Assembly: GCA_030340625.1 (NCBI GenBank) | Contig: JAOPHQ010000892.1 | Location: 62,001 to 126,000, forward strand | Direction: 5' to 3' | DNA length: 64,000 bases | Origin: Merluccius polli | Lineage: Eukaryota; Chordata; Actinopteri; Gadiformes; Merlucciidae | Shown: piece after piece, positions 39,844 through 64,000 of the stretch | Layout: the number at the start of each line of letters is the position of its first letter | Numbering within the stretch: the stretch's first letter is position 1 | Translations under genes and position numbers: made by a program | Notes under the pieces: model-generated | What the model was told of the DNA's origin: nothing | Databases searched by the model: none | The model's input: the letters and a program-made list of their open reading frames with translations, nothing else

Positions 39844-41981
39844 TAGGCCTGCACGATATCAGCAAAATGTGCGATGTGCGATCACACTGTTCAATATTGC
39901 GATGACGATATGACTTGCGATAAATAAGAAAATATTTAAGTTTGCATACAGTTCCTGTCTCTTTCAGATTTTTCAGCTTTAATAGATTCCCTGCCTTTAG
40001 GTACTCTCAATTTCTCAAACACTGAATAGCTGATGGTAATTACATTAAAAAAATGGAAAATAATATTCTTGTGCATGCTTTTATTGAAACCCACATAACA
40101 TTAATTTACATGTTATTGTAAAAATAAATTAAAGTTTCCTTACCCTGCGTAAGTTATTACGTAATAACTTACGTGAATTGCGTAAGTTACGCAATTCACG
40201 TAACTTACGCAAATTACGTAAGTTATTACGTAAATAACTTACGCAAATTACGTAAGTTATTTACGTAATAACTTACGTAATTTGCGTAAGTTATTTACGT
40301 AATAACTTACGCAATTCACGTAAGTTATTACGTAAATAACTTACGCAAATTACGTAAGTTATTACGTAAATAACTTACGCAAATTACGTAAGTTATTACG
40401 TAAATAACTTACGTAATTTGCGTAAGTTACGCAATTCACGTAACTTACGCAAATTACGTAAGTTATTACGTAAATAACTTACGTAATTTGCGTAAGTTAT
40501 TTACGTAATAACTTACGTGAATTGCGTAAGTTACGCAATTCACGTAACTTACGCAAATTACGTAAGTTATTACGTAAATAACTTACGTAATTTGCGTAAG
40601 TTATTTACGTAATAACTTACGTAAATTACGTAAATTGTGTAAATAACTTACGTAATTCGCGCGTCTTTTCTGGTCCGTCGTCATGGAAACATGAAGCCCT
40701 GCCAGTGGTGCAGCGTTTGGACCAGAGTGAAAACAAACGAAACGACACATCACTGTATACCACCAGTATGTGTGAAAACACTCACTGTGGCTTTTTAAAT
40801 TAATTGTTATTTATTCATAGATTTATATCTGTTATTTTTCAGTTGTCTGACTATCAAACCAGACAATAAAATAAAGTTAAATGTTTTTCTTTTGCTGTAT
40901 TCATTCATGTTTTACAGAGGATTTAACCTGAACCAGGCTTTGCAACAATAATAATCACATCACATTCATGGGGGCATCCTAGCGTTACTCTGTGTGTGTG
41001 TGTGTGAATGATAGTTATTTTTCAATAGACATATTTTTTGTTTTTGTGTGAAAAAAGGGTGGGTGGTGGCAGTGGGGCTCATTGGGTGCTCAGCACCCCT
41101 AAAGCTCTGACCCTAGAATCGCCCCTGACGTAGCGTTCTATTTTTGACGCGAGCCGCTGCTGAAACGCATCAATTTAAACAAAGCAGACCGACCGGGCAG
41201 GAAGTGAAATAGTAAAAGCCATAGAGCATCCGGTCAATTTTCAAAATAAAACCACCCTCCCGATTGAACACAGCCACAAATCGTCGTTTATAACTGACTT
41301 TGTCTATAGGCTACAGCACAACACATTAGGACATAACAACAATAAACAACACTAAACACAATTAAACCAGACAAAAAAGTAAACATTTACTATATATCGT
41401 CTACCAACTCATGGTAGAAGCACACAAATCTAGGAAAAACGACCAAATCAACAGCAAATCAACTTCTGACAGACAAAGCAACTGCAAGTCAACTTCGGAA
41501 AGGCAAAGTAACCTTTTATTTGTTTGTTCTATTTTGACATCTACAAATGATCGCGTGGTCTCCTGATTCTCGCGTGGTCTTGTAGTTCTCGCGTGATCCC
41601 GCGAATCCTGCCGCCCCGCAGCGCTACGCTGTAGGGGACGTGAGCGTCGCGTTACGGCTGCGTCGCGGTCACCGCTGCTGATCGCTGCCACTCTAGTCAA
41701 TGAAAGTATTTCCACCGGGCTGCGGAACGTCTCAGCAGCGTCCCAGGAGCGGCGCGCCGCAGCCGCAACGCTATCTTTACGTAGCGTTATCCTGCAGGAA
41801 CGTCAGCGAAGTTTGGCGTCATCTGATTGACTAGTGTGTGCATGCATGGCCCCAAATGTCAGAATGCCACGGCGAGTGTGCATGGCGAACTTATCGCATT
41901 ACAGACCAGCTTTTGCGATGTGTTTATCGCGAACGTTCACATCGCGATGACGATGAAAATTCGATTAATCGTGCAGGCCTA
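39844..41981. mobile_element. Non-autonomous hAT transposon, 2,138 bp
   Basis: The ends TAGGCCTGCACGAT and ATCGTGCAGGCCTA are perfect inverted repeats. Exact 8-bp target duplications (GTGACCAC) are diagnostic of hAT. ATCG-rich subterminal sequence (TGCGATGTGCGATC, ATCGCGATGACGATG) lies inside both ends. No transposase was found; an ORF at 41401-41715 has no recognised domain. The interior carries a palindromic array (40145-40655) and, near 41060-41130, the sequence GGTGCTCAGCACCCC...CGCCCCTG, which resembles the end of another DNA element. Confidence 0.9.
40145..40655. repeat. Palindromic ACGTAA/TTACGT satellite inside the hAT element
   Basis: About 500 bp composed almost only of TTACGTAATAACTTACG-type words alternating in both orientations, with units of about 30-36 bp (ATTACGTAAATAACTTACGC and its complement). 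Every few bases is a palindrome centred on ACGT. It can fold into nested hairpins. Confidence 0.95.
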
Positions 41982-42824
41982 GTGACCACCTTGTGAGAGA
42001 GACCGTCTTTCGTATCGTCTTTGGATGTTTGTGAACATCGCAAAGTCGCACAAAGACTGCCTCAACCACACGGCTAACAGTCTGGCCACTGAGCAAGCGG
42101 CGCTGTGGAGGCAAGGGCACTTCTTTTGAGGCTGTCCACCCCAGGCGTAAATTCAGCCATTTTCTTAGGTGACCTAAACCGCCCTGTGGTTAGTTTTTGC
42201 TGGTGTCTGGCAGCAAACACCACTCTCTGCTTGTCGAAGTCCAACAAGTCTTGCCACAGGGCCATAATAGTGCTCACCTTAAAAAGAACGACAAACAACA
42301 AGGAATCAATATTCATTCACACAACAGGCTCGTGAGTAACTAATGAAATGAAAAAACAAACAAACAAACATCATCTTATTCATTGTGGACTAAGCATGAT
42401 ATTCTAAATTACAAATATTGCTGACCTGTTGGTTGCTGAGGGTCATTGAGGTCTGTGTCCTCAATTCTGCCAGATACTCTGCGAGGCTGTCAACCCGATC
42501 CATACCTGGCATACCATGCTCATCCACTGCCTGATTAACATACAATTTGTCATCAGTAAGCGAATGAATAGGAGCAATTGCTGTAGAATTACACTACATA
42601 TAACATATAATGTCTTATTGTCTTAATGTCTTATTGCCTGTATGCTGTCTGTTGTATATTGTTTTGGTATGTTCAATGAATTGGACAAAACTGTTAATAT
42701 TGTTTTATTGTGAGTGTTATGTAAAACATTACTTACCAACTGTATGTCTGGCACCTGCGCGGGGGCACCTGAGACACCAGATGGGGATTCAGGCTGGACT
42801 GCGGGCTGGGTGGAGGAGGGCTGA

Positions 42825-43065
42825 CCAGCGAGCTGGCAGGAGGGCTGGACAGCGAGCTGGCCGGATGACTGGACAGCGAGCTGGCCGGAGGTCTGACCAG
42901 CGAGCTGGCCGGAGGGCTGACCAGCGAGCTGGCCGGAGGTCTGACCAGCGAGCTGGCCGGATGACTGGACAGCGAGCTGGCCGGATGACTGGACAGCGAG
43001 CTGGCCGGATGACTGGACAGCGAGCTGGCCGGAGGTCTGACCAGCGAGCTGGACTGCAAGGTGGC
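42825..43065. repeat. 24-bp coding minisatellite in the unknown-family pseudogene
   Basis: About ten copies of AGCGAGCTGGCCGGATGACT plus GGAC. On the minus strand they keep one open frame, encoding SGQLAVQS/SGQLAGQT octapeptides in exon 43308-42737. Confidence 0.9.
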
Positions 43066-43626
43066 TGGGGGGCTGTGTGCAACTCGCTGACTGGATGGAG
43101 GATACAATCTGGTCTTTGGACACAGTGGTGTAACTAGCACCTGAAACTGTTGGGTCCAGTGTATCTTCCTCCTGAAAGCCCTCATCTTCCTCTCCACCCT
43201 CTTCTACCAGGTCTTCCAGCAAGTTCTCTGTATCCTCCGAGTCTGGACTTACTTCCTGTAAAGGCTGCCCTGTCTGCCTCAGCAAGTAGTCAACACCAAT
43301 TAGCTCTCCTGAAAAAGAAGGAATGCAATTATACAAAAATCTACAAATAAAGTTTCTGCAGAAAGATAATTAATTTTAATAATAACAGTAACAGGATGTA
43401 CCAGTGTATTTGGCAGGAGGCTGGAAAGAGACATATCTCCGTCCAAAAACCTTTAAGCTGTTGGTGTTGATGCTTTGAGCCACATCCCCTGCATAGGTCA
43501 GCAGAGCACTTGGCTGACTGGTGACTGATGCAGCTGCTCTGTCCTGATTCCACCTGCTGAGACCTTCCAGGAGGTACAGCTGGAAATTCAGGCTGTTGGC
43601 ACTGGTTCCTAGTAAAATGATGACAA

Positions 43627-43700
43627 TAAGATAAGATAGGATAGAACTTTATTCATCTCGAGGGAAATTGTTGTGCAGCAGTTGCAGTACAGAGTAGGAT
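43627..43700 (-). mobile_element. LINE/SINE 3' tail (RTE/Rex-like)
   Basis: On the minus strand it reads AATTTCCCTCGAGATGAATAAAGT, the type of 3' tail seen on teleost RTE-type LINEs and their SINEs. It sits in an intron of the pseudogene. It is a short fragment, so the class is tentative. Confidence 0.4.
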
Positions 43701-44057
43701 TGAGTGCAAATATAAACCAAATCAACACAATATAAAATAAAAGATTATAAGTAAGGTGCAACTCCAAAATATACACAATGTCAAAATATAAACAGGTTAA
43801 CAGGAGGGTCATAGATATGTATGAGAAGTGGCATATCACTATGTATGTACAATATCAAATCTGAAGTACAGGTAAGTGTATATGGTTAATTCTAAATGTT
43901 AATGTACAATATCAGTGGTTTAGTGAAAAGAATCGTGATAGATTTAAAGAAGTAATAGTCATAATCAGTTGAAATGATAGGACTGTACCAACCTGGGACG
44001 AATCTCTGCAGGTGCAAATGAAAGGACTCCAGGGATGTGGAACCCCTTGCACACCTA

Positions 44058-45275
44058 CACTCACCGGCCACTTCATTAGGTACACCTGTCCAACTGCTCG
44101 TTAACGCAAATTTCTAATCAGCCAATCACATGGCAGCAACTCAATGCATTTAGGCATGTAGACATGGTCAGGACGATCTGCTGCAGTTCAAACCGAGCAT
44201 CAGAATGGGGAAGAAAGGTGATTTAAGTGACTTTGAACGTGGCATGGTTGTTGGTGCCAGACGGGCTGGTCTGAGTATTTCAGAGACTGCTGATCTACTG
44301 GGATTTTCACGCACAACCATCTCTAGGGTTTACAGAGAATGGTCCGAAAAAGAGAAAATATCCAGTGAGCGGCAGTTCTGTGGGCGCAAATGCCTTGTTG
44401 ATGCTAGAGGTCAGAGGAGAATGGCCAGACTGGTTCGAGCTGATAGAAAGGCAACTGTAACTCAAATAACCACTCGTTACAACAGAGGTATGCAGAAGAG
44501 CATCTCTGAACGCACAACACGTCGAACCTTGAGGCGGATGGGCTACAGCAGCAGAAGACCACACCGGGTGCCACTCCTGTCAGCTAAGAACAGGAAACTG
44601 AGGCTACAATTCGCACAGGCTCACCAAAATTGGACAATCGAAGATTGGAAAAACGTTGCCTGGTCTGATGAGTCTCGATTTCTGCTGCGACATTCGGATG
44701 GTAGGGTCAAAATTTGGCGTCAACAACATGAAAGCATGGATCCATCCTGCCTTGTATCAACGGTTCAGGCTGGTGGTGGTGGTGTAATGGTGTGGGGGAT
44801 ATTTTCCTGGCACACTTTGGGCTTATTAGTACCAATTGAGCATCGTGTCAAAGCCACAGACTACCTGAGTATTGTTGCTGACCATGTCCATCCCTTTATG
44901 ACCACAGTGTACCCATCTTCTGATGGCTACTTCCAGCAGGATAATGCGCCATGTCATAAAGCGCGAATCATCTCAGACTGCTTTCTTGAACATGACAATG
45001 AGTTCACTGTACTCAAATGGCCTCCACAGTCACCAGATCTCAATCCAATAGAGCACCTTTGGGATGTGGTGGAACGGGAGATTCGCATCATGGATGTGCA
45101 GCCGACAAATCTGCAGCAACTGCGTGATGCTATCATGTCAATATGGACCAAACTCTCTGAGGAATGTTTCCAGTACCTTGTTGAATCTGTGCCACGAAGG
45201 ATTAAGGCAGTTCTGAAGGCAAAAGGAGGTCCAACCCGGTACTAGCAAGGTGTACCTAATAAAGTGGCCGGTGAG
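44058..45275 (+). mobile_element. Tc1/mariner transposon (DD36E type)
   Basis: The left TIR begins CACTCACCGGCCACTTCATT directly after a TA. The right end is its inverted match (AATAAAGTGGCCGGTGAG). The TIR is about 28 bp. The right tip lacks the last two bases and the TA, so a small deletion or decay hit that junction. The element interrupts the exon of the unknown-family pseudogene: VL on one side and CARGSTSLESF on the other. Confidence 0.92.
44205..45245 (+). CDS. Tc1/mariner transposase, apparently intact, DD36E
   Basis: A 346-aa uninterrupted ORF. It cuts and pastes the element by a DDE RNase H-like reaction in the nucleus. The N-terminal half has two helix-turn-helix units (about 5-110; [20 protein letters not shown]) and a basic linker SSRRPHRVP. 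Catalytic residues are D155 (WSDESRF), D246 (QQDNAPCH) and E283 (LNPIEHLW), with 36 residues between the second D and the E. That differs from the DD34E of classic Tc1 and Sleeping Beauty and matches the DD36E (Incomer) group. A glycine-rich GGGGVMVWG follows the first D. The stop lies 5 bp before the right TIR begins. Start: first [17 protein letters not shown], typical of the family. Confidence 0.95.
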   Translation: MGKKGDLSDFERGMVVGARRAGLSISETADLLGFSRTTISRVYREWSEKEKISSERQFCGRKCLVDARGQRRMARLVRADRKATVTQITTRYNRGMQKSISERTTRRTLRRMGYSSRRPHRVPLLSAKNRKLRLQFAQAHQNWTIEDWKNVAWSDESRFLLRHSDGRVKIWRQQHESMDPSCLVSTVQAGGGGVMVWGIFSWHTLGLLVPIEHRVKATDYLSIVADHVHPFMTTVYPSSDGYFQQDNAPCHKARIISDCFLEHDNEFTVLKWPPQSPDLNPIEHLWDVVEREIRIMDVQPTNLQQLRDAIMSIWTKLSEECFQYLVESVPRRIKAVLKAKGGPTRY

Positions 45276-46084
45276 GACGATGCCCCCCCTGGTTGTAGTG
45301 CCAGTTTCCGTGTACAGAGGTATCCCTGACACATCCTGAATACACTTGACGTGTCGCTGCTGAACACGCCAGATGTGTTCCATCCTCACCCTGTCTAGCA
45401 GAGGGACACCCAGGAGGTCTCTTCCTTTGTCACCCATGAGCTCCTGCAGCAGCTGATCAATAAGGCGGAAGGTAGTGTCCTCTCCACAGGTTCTCCGTCG
45501 GCAGTAGAAGGCCAGATCTTTTTTTGTGATGCGCTTGTCTACCAAGACATCACTGATGACTCTGACACCCTCCTGCCTGAGCTGCTCAGTCACTGCCCGG
45601 CGCAACAGAGCAATGTCCTCTGGGTCCCACTCAAAAATGCAGGCAGATAGGCAGGACATAAATGTGGCATACAGTGGGTGGGCATCTGTGGTGCACCCAG
45701 CAGACATCCTCCGCATGAAATGCCATATGTCGAGCCTGATTATGAGATCAGGCCACTGTCCAAACCTTGCCTGCAATTTGCTCTGTCCTGCCTCAACACA
45801 GCAGTGGCAGTCCACGTAGAGGACCTTTGGGGGAGCAACACAAGCCTGGCTGTACCTCTTCATGAGGTCCGCCACCATCAGGTCAAGACCTGCTCCCTCC
45901 TCAGCAGTGAGGACACTAATGAGGATCTGGCCAATCTCGTTGCCCACAGAGGTCATCCAGAACGCAGTCCCCTTGCCTATCCCTGCCAACTTCTTTGTGA
46001 TCTGAAATGGCACACAAAAGAATGTACTGACTGAGAATATGTTAGTTATCAGTAGTTTACCTTATTATATGTGAACTTAACAAC

Positions 46085-46330
46085 AGTGGCAGAAAGTAAC
46101 TACCGGGTAAGTACATTCACTCAAGTACTGTACTTAAGTACACTTTTGTGGTATTTGTACTAATTCATTGTGCAATCATTGTATAATTACAATAAAAATC
46201 CTTGAATACCTTGAAAAAACTTGAGTATTTTCATTGCTACTTTATACTTTTACTCCAGTCCATTTTAGTGTAAAACATTGTACTTCTTACTCCACTTAAT
46301 TTATCTGACAGCTAAAGTTAGTGATTATTT
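46085..46330. repeat. Common teleost dispersed repeat (AAGTACTGTACTTAAGTA type)
   Basis: Sequence with AGTACTGTACTTAAGTACAC, CTTTTACTCC and TTCTTACTCCACTTAATTTAT matches a repeat I recall as abundant in teleost genomes. Its ends were not determined. Confidence 0.5.
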
Positions 46331-46559
46331 GCAGATTAAGATTTTACATAGAAACATGTCATCAGTTTATATAATACGATGCATTGTTTTAGACTAAACT
46401 ATCCAACACTATTAAAAAAATCAGCTCCACCTCAACAAACTACAACATGAAAATGTTTATGTTAATGTATCAGTAATAATCCAATAATAAAATTGGTATT
46501 TTTATGCTGTGGTATTAACATGTTTACTGAAGTAAAAATCAGAATAGTTGTTTCACCAC

Positions 46560-47386
<827 letters not shown>

Positions 47387-47670
47387 ACGTTACGTTATTT
47401 ATTAAACGTAAGGTAAATATCCATTGTTTTCTACCTAGTTTTTTTCAGTAATTATTGTTCCAAAAAAGTATTAATAAAGTGAGATTGTGTTCTTGTCAGA
47501 AAAAATGGCTGGTGGTCATTCGTTTCAGATCAAACTGATGAAACTGATATAGAAACTGGAAACGCAAGCAAACTGCTTGAAATTAAACATACCTCTGTTG
47601 ACATTTTGTACGGTTAAAATCCTGTTTCGTAAAAAAAAAAAAAAAGAAAACAGAAAAAAAGGATAAAGAT

Positions 47671-47704
47671 TGGAGGATGCGGGCATCGATCCCGCTACCT
47701 CTCG
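47671..47704 (-). pseudogene. Truncated tRNA-Ala (3' part only)
   Basis: It matches the 3' acceptor, T arm and variable loop of the tRNA-Ala genes at 46718 and 49616, then stops abruptly where a 77-bp minisatellite begins. The conserved 3' flank (47390-47670) precedes it on the plus strand. Confidence 0.85.
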
Positions 47705-48075
47705 CTAAAGTAAACCCAAAGTAAGCCCAAAATTAGCCAATCACGTTTCTTCCTCCGCTAAAGTAAGCCCAAAGTAAGCAGAGCCATAGCTCTGAAAGTA
47801 AGCCCAAAATTAGCCAATCGCGTTTCTTCCTCCGCTAAAGTAAGCCCAAAGTAAGCAGAGCCATAGCTCTGAAAGTAAGCCCAAAATTAGCCAATCGCGT
47901 TTCTTCCTTCGCTAAAGTAAGCCCAAAGTAAGCAGAGCCATAGCTCTGAAAGTAAGCCCAAAATAGGCTAAGCAGAGCTATAGCTCTGAAAGTAAGCCCA
48001 AAATTAGCCAATCGCGTTTCTTCCTCCGCTAAAGTAAGCCCAAAGTAAACCCAAAATTAGCCTGGGGCTTACTTT
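47705..48075. repeat. 77-bp minisatellite
   Basis: About four to five imperfect copies of a unit containing CTAAAGTAAGCCCAAAGTAA, GCAGAGCCATAGCTCTGAAA and TTAGCCAATCGCGTTTCTTC. The GAGCCATAGCTC core is a small palindrome. Confidence 0.9.
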
Positions 48076-49460
48076 TAACCAATCACGTTGTTGTTTCGTG
48101 GATTTCATCCATTTATCAATAAAGGTGAGAAGATATGCTTTTTTAGACGTGATGTACCGCTATCGGACACATTTTCTGCTACATCCGTTGGTGTTGACAT
48201 TGCCGATAGCTTGCAAACGGTAACGTTGTTGTTCATTACCGGTGTTGTAATGTGCCGTTTCTGGGTAGTAATGTTGCTATGTTGCCAACGTTCGCATCGC
48301 TACAGTAGTTTGCTTGCAAAGGCTATGGCCTTCTGTTTTGATAAAGGTGTTATTGGGTAGCAGGTGCTATTTAAAAATCGCGCACTAAATAATGACAGTA
48401 ATCTATATGTGACCCCACCCAGGTTACAGAGGGGGGCACATGGGCAGAAACGAAACTATATCAGCCCTAAACACCAGAAAGAGCGGAAGACGTGCGTTCA
48501 ATTCAAAGAGTATTTATTTGGAAAAGAAAACTATACTGGCAACGGACCTGAAAAGGAAAACGGATGTCAGATTAGTCCAAGTTATTTTATTTCACAATAC
48601 TAAAATACTTAAAACTACAAGATATAAATAGCAAGGCTTAACAACATGAAATACAATACAGGATAAAATGGCTACAACAATTATGGACAGGGTACTCAGG
48701 CAGGGAGCCAACCTTTTAGCTCCTCACGTAAGTGAAAAACACGGGAAGTAAATACGGGAAAATATAGAATGATGCAATAACATATATTTTCCCTGCAGCA
48801 ATAATTAAGGCGGTATTTGACGTTTCGAGTTATGTTCTTCCCGTCACCTGCCGTGAGTTGGATTCGAACCAGCGATCTGCACATCAATACAATCTTTGGA
48901 AAACAGTCACGACCAGTCGAGCGACGAACGCAGCCGGGAAAAGCACAAACACGAACCATTTTCTTCTCTTCTCTATGCACACGCGCTGTTCGCACTTCGC
49001 ACACCTACTAGATTGCACTGATTCATTAGGCCTTTCTGTACGCCAAGTTCGGACTTGCATACTTCAGGGATGCAAACAGAGGTATGGTCAAAAAGGAGTG
49101 AGATTATCGGGGGGCCCTCGGACCCCCCTCGGACCCCCCTCCCCTAAAAAAATGACTGGTATCATTTTACAAGTTTAGCTGGGCTAGTAAAGCAAGTTAG
49201 TTTAAACAGTGTGCAAACCCATTCATTGATTTCACGGCTAATTTAACGTTAGCTAATCTGAAATATTCACGGTAGCCAGGGAGCCGGCATTTCTTAGTTG
49301 TTGTTTTTTTAACACATAGTGGCTAAACCAACCACTTATCAATCCATTTTGCATGCGATGTGATTGGCTATCCACTGTTCAAAAATAGATGTCGTTGGTG
49401 GAAAGCCGCCATATGATTTGCTGCCATAAAATGGAATGAAACCACCCTCATGTGTTGCAG
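48076..49460. other. Intergenic, no gene recognised
   Basis: Several short ORFs with no recognised domain. One tRNA-like stretch is listed separately. Confidence 0.5.
48847..48935 (-). other. Degenerate tRNA-like sequence
   Basis: The minus strand has an A-box-like TCGCTCGACTGG and, about 55 bases on, a perfect B box GGTTCGAATCC. The acceptor stem does not pair convincingly, so it is probably a tRNA-derived SINE head or a tRNA relic. Confidence 0.3.
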
Positions 49461-49469
49461 GTCAGAACA

Positions 49470-50300
49470 AATGGCTGGTGGTCATTCATTTCAGATCAGA
49501 CTGAAACTGAAATATAAACTGGAAATACAAGCAAACTGATTGAAATCAAACATACCTCTGTTGACATTTCGTAAGGTTAAAATCGTGTTTCGTAAAAAAA
49601 AAAAAAGATAAAGTTTGGAGGATGCGGGCATCGATCCCGCTACCTCTCGCATGCTAAGCGAGCGCTCTACCATTTGAGCTAATCCCCCGTCTGCCACAAG
49701 AGGGGATATAATGTGTATAGATAGCTTATCAGTGAAGGCAGATATACTCAAATAATCTATACATTCATTTATATAACGGCCACATTAGCTTCATCCCAGG
49801 CCCGTTTGTTGTTCTTGGTCTTGTTGAATGTGGGGTTTAATGCGTTCATTTGCTCTAACGGGGGATGGGTTGCCTTTTGTAACCAGTAGGTGGTAGCATG
49901 TCTGTAGCCCAGGCCTATATTTACAGCGATGTGGAAACTGTTTTTAGTTCACACGTTTTATCTAATCATCTTAGTCAAAGCAAGTACAGTATCTGGTCCC
50001 CCATTTACAAATGTGGTAGATTAAAATTACTAAATGATTAGAGAGGAAACAGCAGGCTTATCCATCGAAGGTGGTTGAATTGAAAGCCATAACTTAATAT
50101 TATATAACTTATATTTAGCCTATATCCCACTACGTCTTTTAGGATACTCTGTACTGTCAAACACAATGTAATATAAATAATGTAAGTCATTAGTAATGAT
50201 AATGTAATTCTTTAATAATGAAGTGATGTAACTTCCCCTACCACGAGATGGCGTCATATGACCATACGTGTGCTATATGCCAAACTTATGTTACTCATGT
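49470..50300 (-). repeat. Repeat unit carrying tRNA-Ala, copy 2
   Basis: Copy of 46560-47286 with about 150 extra bases at about 49931-50082 and ending in a (TA)n tract. Confidence 0.85.
49616..49688 (-). tRNA. tRNA-Ala (AGC)
   Basis: Same 73-nt sequence as 46718-46790, with anticodon AGC and a following T run on the minus strand. It lies in the second copy of the repeat unit. Confidence 0.93.
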
Positions 50301-50306
50301 TAAACG

Positions 50307-50310
<4 letters not shown>

Positions 50311-50403
<93 letters not shown>
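50311..50403. repeat. (TA)n microsatellite
   Basis: About 93 bp TA tract. Confidence 0.97.
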
Positions 50404-50405
<2 letters not shown>

Positions 50406-50479
50406 CCTTATTATTTAAGGCTAGCCCCAGAATGAAAATGAAAATGTCAAATGGCCTACAAGTAGTACTGAGGATCTGC

Positions 50480-50823
50480 TATGGCAGCGTTGGACGGGAG
50501 GGGGCGTGGCTGGCGCGTGGGGATGCTGGGGGCTCGCGCCTCTCCGCTCGCGCTCCACAGAAGCAGAAGCTCAGCCCCGCCTTAAACCGCCGGCTGCGTC
50601 CACTGGCTACCGGTTCAGCTCCTCCTCCTCCATCTCCTCCTCCATCACCTCCTCCTCCACCATCATCACATCCTCCTCCTCCTCCTCCTCCTCCTCAACT
50701 CCACATCTGGCAGCGAGGAGGCTGTCACCGTAACCTCCGCTGCTTGTGCGCCGCGGCATGTCCCTGCTCACCCCGGGGGGCCCAGGAACAGGAACAGGAA
50801 CGGGACCGGGAACAGGAACAACG
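50480..50823 (+). promoter_or_regulatory. dock11 promoter and 5'UTR
   Basis: GC-rich with GGGGGCGTGG boxes (about 50500), a TCC-rich repeat (50620-50700) and a GGAACA/GGAACG repeat just before the start. An in-frame ATG at 50758 would add 22 Thr/Gly-rich residues to the N-terminus. Confidence 0.45.
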
Positions 50824-63762
<12,939 letters not shown>

Positions 63763-64000
63763 GTGAGTCAGCGCTTGTCTTGTTGCTGCGTTGACGTGGC
63801 AACAGAGGCCACAACAACAGCAGCGAGGAACGCATGTCGGCATAGTAACTGGGGTTGGTTACCGCAACCCAGTATATTATTATAATATATGAATAAACCC
63901 GTTTTATTAATATATTGTTATATTTCTAACCCTCACGGCCCTACCTGCTCATACATGACTGTAAGTCACCTTGGATAAAAGTGCTAAATGACTCCATCAG

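Larger units (their letters stand above)
39200..46001 (-). pseudogene. Broken copy of a multi-exon teleost gene family of unknown function
   Basis: Exons on the minus strand with good splice sites: 46001-45276 plus 44057-43993 (one exon split by a Tc1 element), 43608-43402, 43308-42737, 42530-42426, and 42277-41982 plus 39843-about 39200 (split by a hAT element). Motifs include KVLYVDCHCC, RLDIWHFMRRMS, CARGSTSLESFHLHLQRFVP, LSRWNQDRAAAS, FGRRYVSFQPP, VVFAARHQQKLTTGRF, NNGAVMRDTSLQLVEVNQ and a CxxC-type end NTCRKCGQYRT..GHSQY. I recall closely similar proteins as an expanded teleost family, annotated with domains of unknown function (DUF6729 or similar; the name is uncertain). LDIWH and the Asp/Cys-rich motif hint at an RNase H-like transposase core, which is inference. 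Besides the insertions, a one-base frameshift and TAG occur at about 42074, and a stop follows VEVNQ. Upstream exons were not found. Confidence 0.75.

Noticed and set aside
41401..41715. 104-aa ORF inside the hAT element as a transposase
   Set aside because: No hAT transposase motifs; it has a duplicated LCLSEVDL segment from a local repeat.

Overview
The window is vertebrate nuclear DNA, almost certainly from a teleost fish. Four spliced genes with clear vertebrate orthologues can be read: rbm4-like, fxr2, haus4 and dock11. Introns are short to moderate, and very long CA/GT and TA microsatellites are frequent. The mobile DNA is typically teleost: Tc1/mariner, hAT and Harbinger-like transposons, and tRNA-derived SINEs. 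No bacterial, phage or CRISPR features were seen. The species cannot be named from the sequence.

Layout. 1-2750: rbm4-like RNA-binding protein gene (minus strand), with two RRMs and a Pro/Tyr-rich tail. 2750-10450: gene-poor repeat block. It holds a minisatellite built on telomere-like hexamers (3252-3897), degenerate TTAGGG-like tracts at about 5070-5180 and 6430-6915 split by a 1,245-bp Harbinger-like element with a 3-bp target duplication, a second short MITE, long (TA)n and (GT)n tracts, and a cluster of three perfect hairpins (8378-8506). 10755-31540: fxr2 (minus strand), all 17 coding exons recoverable, 666 aa, with a 2.9-kb 3'UTR and a CpG- and CCAAT-rich promoter. 31540-34590: intergenic repeats. 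34594-38304: haus4 (plus strand), 9 coding exons, 373 aa, one intron apparently GC-AG. 39200-46001: a minus-strand relic of a multi-exon teleost gene family of unknown function, broken by a 2,138-bp hAT element (8-bp target duplication) and by a Tc1/mariner element with an intact 346-aa DD36E transposase, plus at least one frameshift and a stop. 46560-50410: tRNA-Ala(AGC) genes carried in a repeated unit (two intact, two truncated copies) and a 77-bp minisatellite. 50824 to the right edge: the first six coding exons of dock11 (plus strand), up to the start of the PH domain; the gene continues outside the window.

The host genes are housekeeping or regulatory genes of unrelated pathways: RNA binding and translation control (rbm4, fxr2), mitotic spindle microtubule nucleation (haus4) and Rho GTPase activation (dock11). 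Nothing suggests they act as one system. The most unusual material lies in the repeats: nested insertions whose empty sites can be reconstructed from within the window, and the disrupted gene of unknown function, which has transposase-like features. All homology calls come from recalled family sequences and splice-site reading, with no database search.
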